Under the pieces are notes generated by a model, which did not search any database, was not told where the DNA came from, and saw only the letters and a program-made list of their open reading frames with translations. This document shows positions 1 to 7,325 of a stretch of 35,151 nt of DNA, one piece after another. Positions within the stretch are counted from its first letter, which is position 1. Every line of letters begins with the position of its first letter. Origin of the DNA: CAVXAE01 sp044225565 (GTDB lineage Bacteria; Pseudomonadota; Gammaproteobacteria; Steroidobacterales; Steroidobacteraceae). The stretch is taken from the NCBI GenBank assembly GCA_044225565.1, contig JBGAIL010000027.1:1-35151 (forward strand). Reading direction: 5' to 3'. Made by a program: the position numbers and the translations under genes.

Positions 1-807
1 CTTCGCGAGCGCAAGCGAGCCCGGGTCGGCATGTGGGCGCTCGCCGCCTCGGCCACTTTCGTTGCCATCGCGGCAGCCTGGATGATGGCTGGCGGCTCAG
101 CGCCGGAATCGATCGCCGCGCTGACGGGTGCCGGCGACCGATTCCAAACGAAGGTGGGCGAGAACCGTACGATCGGCCTGAGTGACGGCTCGAGCGTCAC
201 GCTCGGCGGAAAGACCGAGCTCGTGGTCTCGATGGAGCCGCACGCACGGCGCATCGAACTGCTCGGCGGCGAAGCGCTCTTCACCGTCGCGAAGGATACG
301 GCGCGGCCTTTCACCGTGAGCGCGGGAGACACCACGGTGACGGCCATCGGCACGGAATTCAACGTGCGCCGCAGCAGCGGCCGCGTCGTCGTCGCGGTAG
401 TGGAAGGGCGCGTAGCCGTGGCGCCGCAACCCCTGCCACGCCCTATCGCCTGGCTGCGCCCCGGCTCGTCTCGCGAGCCCGCACAGCTGGGGGCCGGTGA
501 GCTCATGACCGTTGCCGGCGAGGAGCCGAAGGAGACGGTGCGGCTGGCCGATCCTTCCACCTCCATCGCCTGGCGCAGCGGCCAGCTCATCTTTCGCGAG
601 GAGCCGCTGCGCTACGCGGTGGAAGACGTGAACCGCTACTCCTCCAAGCCCATCGTGCTGGCCGACGAGCGCATCGGGGACATCCGCATCTCCGGCACCG
701 TGCTCGACCGGGGCGTGCCGGGCTGGCTCGATTCGCTGGAAAGCGCCTTCGGGCTCGAAGCGCGCGAGGAGGAAGAGCGCATCGTGCTGGAGCGGGCGCG
801 CCGCTGA
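1..807 (+). CDS. FecR-family anti-sigma / sigma regulator, 5' end outside the window
   Basis: The frame is open from base 1, so the start codon and the cytoplasmic N-terminal (DUF4880-type) part are missing. A hydrophobic helix begins at the Met codon at 31 and spans about 20 residues; a periplasmic FecR domain follows, with the family hallmarks: a 'DGSSVTLGG' strand, 'GGEALFTVAKD' followed by 'PFTVSAG', 'AIGTEFNVR' and a 'VVEGRV' strand. The end has the DUF4974-like region ('YAVEDVNRYSSKPI'). FecR proteins sit in the inner membrane and pass a signal from a TonB receptor to an ECF sigma factor. No TonB receptor follows here; the next gene runs the other way, so the receptor must lie elsewhere or be lost. 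The family call is firm; the partner is unknown. Confidence 0.9.
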   Translation, partial: LRERKRARVGMWALAASATFVAIAAAWMMAGGSAPESIAALTGAGDRFQTKVGENRTIGLSDGSSVTLGGKTELVVSMEPHARRIELLGGEALFTVAKDTARPFTVSAGDTTVTAIGTEFNVRRSSGRVVVAVVEGRVAVAPQPLPRPIAWLRPGSSREPAQLGAGELMTVAGEEPKETVRLADPSTSIAWRSGQLIFREEPLRYAVEDVNRYSSKPIVLADERIGDIRISGTVLDRGVPGWLDSLESAFGLEAREEEERIVLERARR

Positions 808-812
808 GATCC

Positions 813-840
813 GTGTCGCGGGCAGCGGGCCGCGCGACAC
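813..840. terminator. Hairpin between convergent genes, possible bidirectional terminator
   Basis: GTGTCGCG at 813-820 pairs perfectly with CGCGACAC at 833-840 around a 12-base loop. It lies in the 40-base gap between the stops of the FecR gene (807) and the PRC-barrel gene (848). No T-tract follows on either strand, so this is a hairpin candidate only. Confidence 0.35.
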
Positions 841-847
841 CGAAAGC

Positions 848-1612
848 TCAGACCGACGCGGAACGCCCTCCGGGAGGGTCGTGGCGACGAAGGGATTCGC
901 GCCCCACATTCAGGGCCAGTCGGCGCCCATCCCAGCTCACCCTGCGAATCCATTCGGGCGCGATGCGCACACGCCGCGCCATGCGCTCGCCCCGCGTGCT
1001 CACGACGACATCGAGGATCGCCCAGGTCTGCCCGTCGAAGAGCAGATCCTCGACGTCACCTACCGGCTCATCGCGAGCCTCGATGTGATAGCCCATGATG
1101 CTGCGGCAACTGTGAAGATGGCTTTCACTGGAGGCCTCCGATTTCTGCCGCAGCATCCGCTCGCGCACGAGCCGCCTGCCGGCCTCGCGGGTGGGCGCCG
1201 GCAAGGGCACCGCTCCCCAGGCCCAATAGGTCGGGCAAGGCCAGTACTCCGGATGGCCGTAATAGCAAGTCAAGGCCTTCTCCTGCAGGCGCGAGACCGG
1301 GCGGGTGGTGTCGATGTCCGGGCTGGTCTCGACCTGGCTGCGCGTGACCGCGACCACCACGATGCGGGTACCGACGTCGATGAACCGCACGGCGTGGGGA
1401 GAGATGAGCACCCTGCGCCCGCTCAGCCAGTCCCCGGTGTTCACGAGGAGATAGCGCACCACCCATTTCTCGTCGTCGAAGTACAGGTCCACGACCCTGC
1501 CGATCGTGCCGTCGGTCGCCAGCACGCGGCAACCGAAACAGCTCTCCACACTGCAGGCTCCATCGACGATCTCTTTCACGACGCGGCCATCCTCCACCCG
1601 CAGGCGCGGCAT
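848..1612 (-). CDS. Protein with two PRC-barrel domains
   Basis: 254 residues, no signal peptide or membrane helix. Two PRC-barrel-like units are visible: one at about residues 20-85 ('VLATDGTIGRVVDLYFDDEKWVVRYLLVNTG' type pattern, split here: 'GRVVDLYFDDEKWVVRYLLV') and one near 172-245 ('GYHIEARDEPVGDVEDLLFD', then 'WAILDVVV'). They are joined by a Tyr/Trp/Pro-rich linker near 115-150. PRC-barrels are small beta folds found in photosynthetic reaction centre subunit H, in RimM and in many stress-linked bacterial proteins; the role of this double form is not established. The gene diverges from a LysR regulator with only 41 bases between start codons, so the regulator probably controls it. No clear Shine-Dalgarno precedes the ATG. 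Confidence 0.85.
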   Translation of the reverse strand: MPRLRVEDGRVVKEIVDGACSVESCFGCRVLATDGTIGRVVDLYFDDEKWVVRYLLVNTGDWLSGRRVLISPHAVRFIDVGTRIVVVAVTRSQVETSPDIDTTRPVSRLQEKALTCYYGHPEYWPCPTYWAWGAVPLPAPTREAGRRLVRERMLRQKSEASSESHLHSCRSIMGYHIEARDEPVGDVEDLLFDGQTWAILDVVVSTRGERMARRVRIAPEWIRRVSWDGRRLALNVGRESLRRHDPPGGRSASV

Positions 1613-1625
1613 TTACAAACGACAA

Positions 1626-1642
1626 ATATCGGTGGTAGATAT
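1626..1642. promoter_or_regulatory. Predicted LysR-type operator
   Basis: ATATC at 1626-1630 and GATAT at 1638-1642 form a perfect inverted repeat separated by seven bases (ATATCGGTGGTAGATAT). It satisfies the T-N11-A rule of LysR-family boxes (T1629, A1641). It lies in the 41-base gap between the divergent PRC-barrel and LysR genes, the usual place for an autoregulated LysR pair. Confidence 0.6.
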
Positions 1643-1653
1643 CGGCTGGACCG

Positions 1654-2502
1654 ATGGATACCGAGCTCGCCCGCACCTTCCTCGCCGTGGTGGCCACGGG
1701 CAGCTTCGTCGAGGCGGCGAACCGGCTCTTCGTCACCCAGTCCACCGTGAGCTCGCGCATCCAGCGGCTCGAGGAAGAGCTGGGCGCGGAGCTCTTCGTG
1801 CGCAACAAGGCCGGCACCACCCTTACGCCCGCGGGTCGCCAGTTTCAGAAGCACGCCTCCATCCTCACCCGCACGGTGGAGCACGCGCGCCAGGAAATCG
1901 GCATAGCGGGCGGCTTTCGCTCGACGCTGACGCTCGGCGGCCGCATCGGGCTGTGGGAAGGCCTGCTCCTGCGGTGGCTACCGAGGTTCGCAGCGCTTGC
2001 GCCGGACGTGGCGGTACGCGCGCTCATCGCCCTGGAGGACGATCTGATGTCGGCGCTCATCGAAGGGCGTGCGGACATCGGGGTGATGTACACCCCCCAG
2101 GCAAGGCCCGGACTGAAGATCGAGCAGCTGCTGGAGGAGCACCTGGTGATGGTGTCCACGCGGCGCGATCCGCCCAGTGAGCCGCAGGCGGACTACGTCT
2201 ACGTCGACTGGGGACCCGAGTTCTTCGCCCAGCACAGTCTCGCGTTTCCGGGCCATGCCGGTGCGGCGCTCACCGTGAACATCGGCTGGCTGGGCCTCGA
2301 GAAGATCCTCGCCGACGGCGGCAGCGGTTATTTCCCCCTGCGGCTGGTACGCGAGCACGAGCGCTCCGGCCGGCTGCACCGGGTGAAGGACGTTCCGGAG
2401 TTCCGCCTGCCCGCCTATCTGTGCTTCGCCTCCGGCGCTGAATCCGGGCCGCTGGCGCTGGCCGTCGAGACCATCCGGCGGATCGCCGCAGAAGCCGCCT
2501 GA
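1654..2502 (+). CDS. LysR-family transcriptional regulator
   Basis: 282 residues. The N-terminal winged helix-turn-helix covers about residues 1-60: 'ARTFLAVVATGSFVEAANRL' then 'TQSTVSSRIQRLEEELG', ending in 'ELFVRNKAGTTLTPAG'. The rest is the two-lobed ligand-binding domain (about 90-280), including 'GRADIGVMYTPQARPGL', typical for this family. The ATG chosen gives the standard N-terminus. It likely binds the palindrome just upstream and controls the divergent PRC-barrel gene and itself. The ligand cannot be read from the sequence. Confidence 0.95.
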   Translation: MDTELARTFLAVVATGSFVEAANRLFVTQSTVSSRIQRLEEELGAELFVRNKAGTTLTPAGRQFQKHASILTRTVEHARQEIGIAGGFRSTLTLGGRIGLWEGLLLRWLPRFAALAPDVAVRALIALEDDLMSALIEGRADIGVMYTPQARPGLKIEQLLEEHLVMVSTRRDPPSEPQADYVYVDWGPEFFAQHSLAFPGHAGAALTVNIGWLGLEKILADGGSGYFPLRLVREHERSGRLHRVKDVPEFRLPAYLCFASGAESGPLALAVETIRRIAAEAA

Positions 2503-2634
2503 GGGGATCGGGTTCGCGAGTGCTGCGCGGCACGCCGCGCCGGCGCGCCATCGGGAGCGGCGGAAAGCTGGCCCCCAGTTGAGACATCGGCGCAGACTTC
2601 CGCTGTGGCGCGGGTGTGTCAAGCCGCCGCGTCG

Positions 2635-3629
2635 TCATGCCAGCACGCGGTAGCGTTCCGCGAGAGCATAGCGCCGCGCTTTCTTCGACGGATTCGTGGG
2701 GCGGAGGAAACCTTCCTGGACCCAGCGTTGGCACAGCAAGGTCGCCGTACGTGGCCGAGATCCAAACAGCTCGCCCAGCTGACGCGCGGTGATCTCATTG
2801 GCGTCTCGAAATAGCGGCAGTGCTCGGCGCTTTCTGGCATCCAGCTCGCGAATGATCAATGACCGGTCCTGCCCGCCCCGCGCGGCTTCGTCTTCGGCCT
2901 GCCGATGCACGCTCTGGAAGGCTTCGAGCATTCCGAGGATGAAGTACTCCACCCACGCCGAGACGTCGGCTTCCGCACGCCCCATGTAGTAGTTGTGAGA
3001 CGGGCCTATCGTCAATGCACGGTAATAGGCGCCAAGATCCCGAGCGTAATACTCCTCGAGCGCGTACAGGCCCTTGAGCCCATAGCCGCCGATGTGAAGA
3101 ACGAGCGTCGCCAGCAAGCGGGCCGTGCGGCCGTTGCCGTCGTAGTAGGGATGAATGGTCGCGTATTGGGTGTGCGCAATCGCGGCTTTCACGGGCCCCG
3201 GCAGATCGCCCTTGCGATTGAGCCATTCGATCAGCCGTCGCATCAGCGTCGGCACGTCTTTCGCTTCCGGTGGCAGATAGACGATCCGTCGCGAGCCGCC
3301 CTCGCGGATGACGTTCTGACCGTCCCGATAGGGAGTGGCCTTTACGCGTCGCCGGCCACCGGCCATGACGAGCGCATGCAGTTTCTGCAGCGATGCCTCG
3401 GTGAGACGCGCACTCTCCTTCGCGTAATCGCCTACGGCGTCGAGCGCCGCGTAGTATCCCTTGACCTCGTCCTGATCGCGCTCGCGACCGGGAAAGTGCC
3501 GATGCTGAACGATGACGTCGGCGACTTGCCGATGGCCTGCTTGATCGCCTCGATGCGCATCAGGGCGCTGGCGGTGCGTGCCGTGAGCGAGAAGATGGGG
3601 GTGAAAGGCTTTCCGGGCTTGCGGGGCAT
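2635..3629 (-). pseudogene. Fic-family protein gene with an internal frame-breaking deletion
   Basis: The gene would begin at the ATG at 3629 ('MPRKPGKPFTPIFSLTAR', the usual Fic N-terminus) and run in one frame to about 3545 ('MRIEAIKQAIG'). Homology then continues in another frame ('QVADVIVQHRHFPGRERDQ', 'EVKGYYAALDAV') into the catalytic domain. About 30-40 residues normally lying between these parts are absent, which is the stretch that usually carries the 'SxxIEGN' helix. The catalytic Fic motif is intact near 3118-3153 ('HPYYDGNGRTAR'), as is the C-terminal winged helix ('ITARQLGELFGSRPRTATLL'). Fic enzymes AMPylate or otherwise modify proteins. The first Met in the downstream frame (3366) lies inside the Fic fold, so a working product is unlikely but not excluded. 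Confidence 0.8.
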
Positions 3630-3806
3630 GGGGATGGCTGGCGGGGCTCCAAGCCGGGAGTATACGGCGCCCATGCCGTTATCATGCCGATAAATTGCCG
3701 TTAAACAGGCAGCGAAGACGGGTACCGCGGCACTTCTCCATCGGGAAATCCGATCCATCACGCCAATATTCATCGTTTGTCGCGACGGTATCCGGCGCTT
3801 ACCTTT

Positions 3807-3843
3807 CCTGCAGACGCCTCCCGGGCCGGCGGCGTCCTGCAGG
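3807..3843 (+). promoter_or_regulatory. Hairpin covering the ribosome binding site before the oxidase genes
   Basis: CCTGCAGACGCC at 3807-3818 pairs with GGCGTCCTGCAGG at 3831-3843, leaving one bulged base and a 12-base GC-rich loop. The 3' arm overlaps the Shine-Dalgarno AGGAG at 3841-3845, seven bases before the ATG at 3853. The stem would hide part of the site from ribosomes unless opened. The stretch 3640-3806 upstream shows no gene and presumably holds the promoter; I see no convincing -35/-10 pair. Confidence 0.55.
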
Positions 3844-3852
3844 AGAATCCAG

Positions 3853-4056
3853 ATGAATCCCTCGACGCACGATTCGACGACTTCCTTCCCGCAAGCCGCG
3901 GCGGACGCGGGTGCCCCCCGCGCCCCGGGTGCCACGAGCGTGGATGGCCGCGAGATCGCCACCGCACTGCAGGCGACGCTCAATCCGCTGTGGGTCATCA
4001 ACATCGGCATGGGCATCTTCTTCTGCATGGCAGCCGCCTTGCTCGCAAAAGGATGA
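3853..4056 (+). CDS. Small single-helix membrane protein overlapping the oxidase gene
   Basis: 67 residues: a polar N-terminal part (about 1-45, rich in Ala, Ser, Thr and Pro) and one hydrophobic helix near 47-65 ending in 'LLAKG'. A good Shine-Dalgarno (AGGAG) precedes the ATG. Its TGA stop overlaps the ATG of the next gene (ATGA at 4053-4056), a sign of translational coupling. Position and shape suggest a small accessory or assembly subunit of the cytochrome oxidase; I do not recognise a named family. It could also be a leader peptide whose translation opens the hairpin for the downstream gene. Confidence 0.7.
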   Translation: MNPSTHDSTTSFPQAAADAGAPRAPGATSVDGREIATALQATLNPLWVINIGMGIFFCMAAALLAKG

Positions 4057-5639
4057 CGGCCGCGGCACATTCCGCATCGCACCGGCCCTCCGGGTGGCGA
4101 CGGTGGGTCTACTCCACGAACCACAAGGACATCGGCACGATGTACCTGGTGTTCTCGCTCACGATGTGGCTCGTCGGCGGCACCATGGCCATGATGATCC
4201 GTGCCGAGCTCTTCCGGCCCGGCCTGCAGTTCGTCGACCCGCAGTTCTTCAACTCCATGACCACCATGCACGGGCTGGTCATGATCTTCGGCGCCATCAT
4301 GCCCTCCTTCGTGGGCCTGGCGAACTGGATGATCCCGCTGCAGATCGGCGCCCCGGACATGGCGCTGCCGCGCCTGAACAACTTCAGCTTCTGGATCCTG
4401 CCGTTCGCCTTCGTGATCCTGCTCGGCTCGCTCGCCGTGCCGGGCGGCGGGCCGGCCGGCGGCTGGACGATGTATCCGCCGCTCGCCTTGCAGGGCGGCG
4501 CCTCGTTCCCGATGACCATCTTCGCCATCCACCTGATGGGCATCTCCTCCGTAATGGGCGCGATCAACGTGATCGTCACGGTGCTTAACATGCGCGCGCC
4601 GGGCATGACGCTGCTGCGGATGCCGCTGTTCACGTGGGCATGGCTGATCACCGCGTACCTGCTCATCGCAGTGATGCCGGTGCTCGCGGGCGCCGTCACC
4701 ATGCTGCTCACCGACCACTTCTTCGGCACCACGTTCTTCACCGCCGCGGGCGGCGGCGACCCGGTGATGTACCAGCACATCTTCTGGTTCTTCGGGCACC
4801 CCGAGGTGTACATCATGATCCTGCCGGCGTTCGGGCTCGTCTCGGAGATCGTCTCCACGTTCTCCCGCAAGCCCATCTTCGGCTACGAGTCCATGGTCTA
4901 CGCCCTCGCCTCCATCGCCTTCCTCTCCTTCATCGTGTGGGCGCACCACATGTTCACGGTGGGCATGCCGCTCGCCGGGCAGATCTTCTTCATGCTCTCC
5001 ACGATGCTCATCTCGGTGCCGACCGGCATCAAAATCTTCAACTGGTCGGTCACGATGTGGCGCGGCTCGCTCACCTTCGAGCCCCCCATGCTGTTCGCCG
5101 TGGCGTTCCTCTTCCTGTTCACCATCGGCGGCTTCTCGGGCCTGATGCTCGCGATCGTGCCGGCGGACTTCCAGTATCACGACACCTACTTCGTCGTGGC
5201 GCACTTCCACTACGTGCTGGTGACGGGCGCGCTGTTCGCCATCCAGGGCGGCGTCTATCACTGGCTGCCCAAGTGGACCGGCCACCTGTACGACATGCGC
5301 CTCGCGAAATGGCACTTCTGGCTCTCGGCCATCTTCGTGAACGTGCTGTTCTTCCCGCAGCACTTCCTCGGCCTCGCCGGCATGCCGCGCCGCATCCCGG
5401 ACTACGCCACCCAGTTCACGGACTGGAACATGGTGTCCTCGATCGGCGGCTTCGTGTATGGGGCCTCGCAGCTCCTGTTCGCGTACGTGATCTGGAAGTG
5501 CGTGAGGACGGGGACGCGCGTGCCGGGAAGAGTATGGGAAGGCGCCCGCGGCCTTGAGTGGGTGCTGACCTCTCCTCCTCCGCATCACTCCTGGGAACAT
5601 CCGCCACCGAATGCGGTGGTCGCCCGCGAAACGCTGTAA
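4053..5639 (+). CDS. ctaD: aa3-type cytochrome c oxidase subunit I
   Basis: 528 residues with about twelve membrane helices, normal length for the family. The subunit reduces O2 to water and pumps protons. All metal ligands are visible: heme a His73 ('MHGLVMIF') and His386, heme a3 His384 ('VVAHFHYVL'), CuB His249 and His298-His299 ('WAHHMF'). The cross-linked Tyr253 and the D-channel Glu251 lie in 'GHPEVY', with D-channel Asp102 ('GAPDMALPR') and K-channel Lys327 ('PTGIKIF') also present, so it is an A-type oxidase with full proton paths. Start chosen at 4053 (ATGA overlap with the small protein); the longer upstream reading has no family likeness. No genes for subunits II or III or for assembly factors are next to it, which is unusual. 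Confidence 0.96.
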   Translation: MTAAAHSASHRPSGWRRWVYSTNHKDIGTMYLVFSLTMWLVGGTMAMMIRAELFRPGLQFVDPQFFNSMTTMHGLVMIFGAIMPSFVGLANWMIPLQIGAPDMALPRLNNFSFWILPFAFVILLGSLAVPGGGPAGGWTMYPPLALQGGASFPMTIFAIHLMGISSVMGAINVIVTVLNMRAPGMTLLRMPLFTWAWLITAYLLIAVMPVLAGAVTMLLTDHFFGTTFFTAAGGGDPVMYQHIFWFFGHPEVYIMILPAFGLVSEIVSTFSRKPIFGYESMVYALASIAFLSFIVWAHHMFTVGMPLAGQIFFMLSTMLISVPTGIKIFNWSVTMWRGSLTFEPPMLFAVAFLFLFTIGGFSGLMLAIVPADFQYHDTYFVVAHFHYVLVTGALFAIQGGVYHWLPKWTGHLYDMRLAKWHFWLSAIFVNVLFFPQHFLGLAGMPRRIPDYATQFTDWNMVSSIGGFVYGASQLLFAYVIWKCVRTGTRVPGRVWEGARGLEWVLTSPPPHHSWEHPPPNAVVARETL

Positions 5640-5674
5640 GCCTTCGTCACCGCGGGGGAGGAACCAGCCGGCGT

Positions 5675-5692
5675 GCCCCTGGTGCTAGGGGC
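5675..5692. terminator. Short hairpin between convergent genes
   Basis: GCCCCT at 5675-5680 pairs with AGGGGC at 5687-5692 around a six-base loop, between the stop of ctaD (5639) and that of the ADP-ribosylglycohydrolase gene, whose stop codon is in the loop. There is no T-run, so this is a weak candidate. Confidence 0.25.
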
Positions 5693-7325
5693 TGCCCCCT
5701 GGCGCCGGGCCGTACACCACCGCGTTGATGATCTTCAGCTTCGCGCCCTTCGAGCGCGAGTCCGCATCCGCACGCGTGACGATGCGCACGACGTGCTTGC
5801 CCGGCGCCAGATCCTGCACGTGCCAGTAGTCATTGTCGTTTGTGCGCTCGGGAATCCAGGCGTCGATCTCGCCGGCCTTGTTGCCGTCGAGGATCACATC
5901 CGCGCGCCCGCCTTCTCTCGAATGGAAGCCCACGATCGCCAGGCCCGTGCCTTCGAAAGTGAACGTGGCCTCACCACCCGCTCCCGTCGACTCCATGTAG
6001 TCGAACGTGCCTTCCCAGCCTTTGTAGTGCTTGCGGCTGAACGGTCCCGAGAATTTCCAGGCCGGCTCCCCGATGGCCACCAGGGCCTGCGGAACGCCCA
6101 TCTTCCACTGCTCCAGCGGCGGCGCGACGGGCGCCTGCGCCGGAATCTCGAACTCCGCGGGGGTGACCTTGCCGCCGACGCCCTGCACCACCTTCTCGGC
6201 GCGCGCCACCGTGCTGGCCACGATCTCGTTGAACGAGTACTGCGTGAACGCGAAGCGCACGTCGGCGAGCGCCGGGATGCCGGCTCTCCAGACCTCCGGG
6301 ATGCCTTCGTATCCGAGCATCACGCCCAGGATGCCCGCCGCGCTCGAAGGATTGCAGTCCGAATCCTGGCCGGAGCGCGCCGAGACCTCCAGCGTCTTCG
6401 CGAAATCCCCGCCGCCATAGAGGAGTCCCAGCACCACGTAGCCACCGTTGAGCTTGGCGTCGATGTTGAACGGCTTGAGCGCGCCGTCCACGCAGAGGTC
6501 GCCGTGATCCCACTTCTCCTCGATGAGCTTCCAGGTGGCGGTCCAGTCGCCCGGGTTCTCCTGCGACCAGCGCAGCACGTCCGCGACCAGCTCGGCGTAC
6601 CGGCTGTCCGGCGGGATCGACTTCAGGCCGAGCTCCACCACCTTGCGCGGATCGGTCTCGAAGAACGCCGCCGAATACATGCCCGAAAAGAACATGCCGC
6701 CGTACAGCCCGTCGCCCCAGTTCATCACCCGCCCGACGCGGTCCGCGTACTTGTTGGCTTCGGCCGGCAGGCCGGGCGTCATCATGCCGATGAAGTCCGA
6801 CTCGATCTGGAAATCGATGTCGTCGGCGTGGATGTTGTGCTGCGGATGGCCGGACATCGGCGCCTTGATGCCGCGGTTGAGCAGGCGGCGCGCGCCCGCA
6901 TTCGCATGCCACAGCTCGTATTTCGAATCCTTGAACATCTCGCCGTACTGCTCCGTGGTGGCGTCGAGGCCGATCTTGTCCATCACTTCCGCGAAGGTCA
7001 TCTCGACGTACAGGTCATCCTGGTGGATGGCGTTCTCGACGCGCCTGGGCTTCCAGTCCCGATAGCCGTTGAGGTTGTCCACGATGATCTTGCCGTTGGA
7101 GCGGAACTCCGTCGGCGCCCCATAGGACACTCCAATCATCTGCCCCGCCCAGCCGCCACGGATCTTGTCTTCGAGCGTCTGGCGGGAGATGCGCCGCGCA
7201 GGCTCCGGCGCCGCTGCGGCCGCGGCTTCTGCGGTTTCCGCGGAGGCGGGCGCTGGCTTCTGCCCACAGCCGACGAGCCCGAGCGTGGTGGCCGCGATGC
7301 AGGAAAGGAGATGTCCGGTCTTCAT
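5685..7325 (-). CDS. ADP-ribosylglycohydrolase-family lipoprotein
   Basis: 546 residues. A lipoprotein signal ends in 'LGLVGC' (Cys20), so the enzyme should be anchored in the periplasm or outer membrane. The catalytic domain (about 50-390) is of the ADP-ribosylglycohydrolase / DraG type: 'IRGGWAGQMIG', the metal-binding 'QDD' at 102-104 and the second metal site 'SGQDSDCNPSSAAGILG' at 318-334. A C-terminal beta-rich region (about 400-545) resembles a carbohydrate-binding sandwich. The family cleaves N- or O-ribosyl bonds. With a ribokinase (ATGA overlap), a sugar transporter and a LacI regulator directly upstream, it most likely frees ribose from nucleosides, NAD or ADP-ribose outside the cytoplasm. 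The exact substrate is not shown. Confidence 0.9.
   Translation of the reverse strand: MKTGHLLSCIAATTLGLVGCGQKPAPASAETAEAAAAAAPEPARRISRQTLEDKIRGGWAGQMIGVSYGAPTEFRSNGKIIVDNLNGYRDWKPRRVENAIHQDDLYVEMTFAEVMDKIGLDATTEQYGEMFKDSKYELWHANAGARRLLNRGIKAPMSGHPQHNIHADDIDFQIESDFIGMMTPGLPAEANKYADRVGRVMNWGDGLYGGMFFSGMYSAAFFETDPRKVVELGLKSIPPDSRYAELVADVLRWSQENPGDWTATWKLIEEKWDHGDLCVDGALKPFNIDAKLNGGYVVLGLLYGGGDFAKTLEVSARSGQDSDCNPSSAAGILGVMLGYEGIPEVWRAGIPALADVRFAFTQYSFNEIVASTVARAEKVVQGVGGKVTPAEFEIPAQAPVAPPLEQWKMGVPQALVAIGEPAWKFSGPFSRKHYKGWEGTFDYMESTGAGGEATFTFEGTGLAIVGFHSREGGRADVILDGNKAGEIDAWIPERTNDNDYWHVQDLAPGKHVVRIVTRADADSRSKGAKLKIINAVVYGPAPGGSP

Noticed and set aside
3432..5600. A 722-codon open frame on the minus strand across the oxidase gene
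   Set aside because: Its sequence is mostly His, Arg, Glu and Gly repeats antisense to ctaD, as GC-rich DNA gives by chance. Only its last part (3432-3629) has meaning, as the Fic N-terminus.
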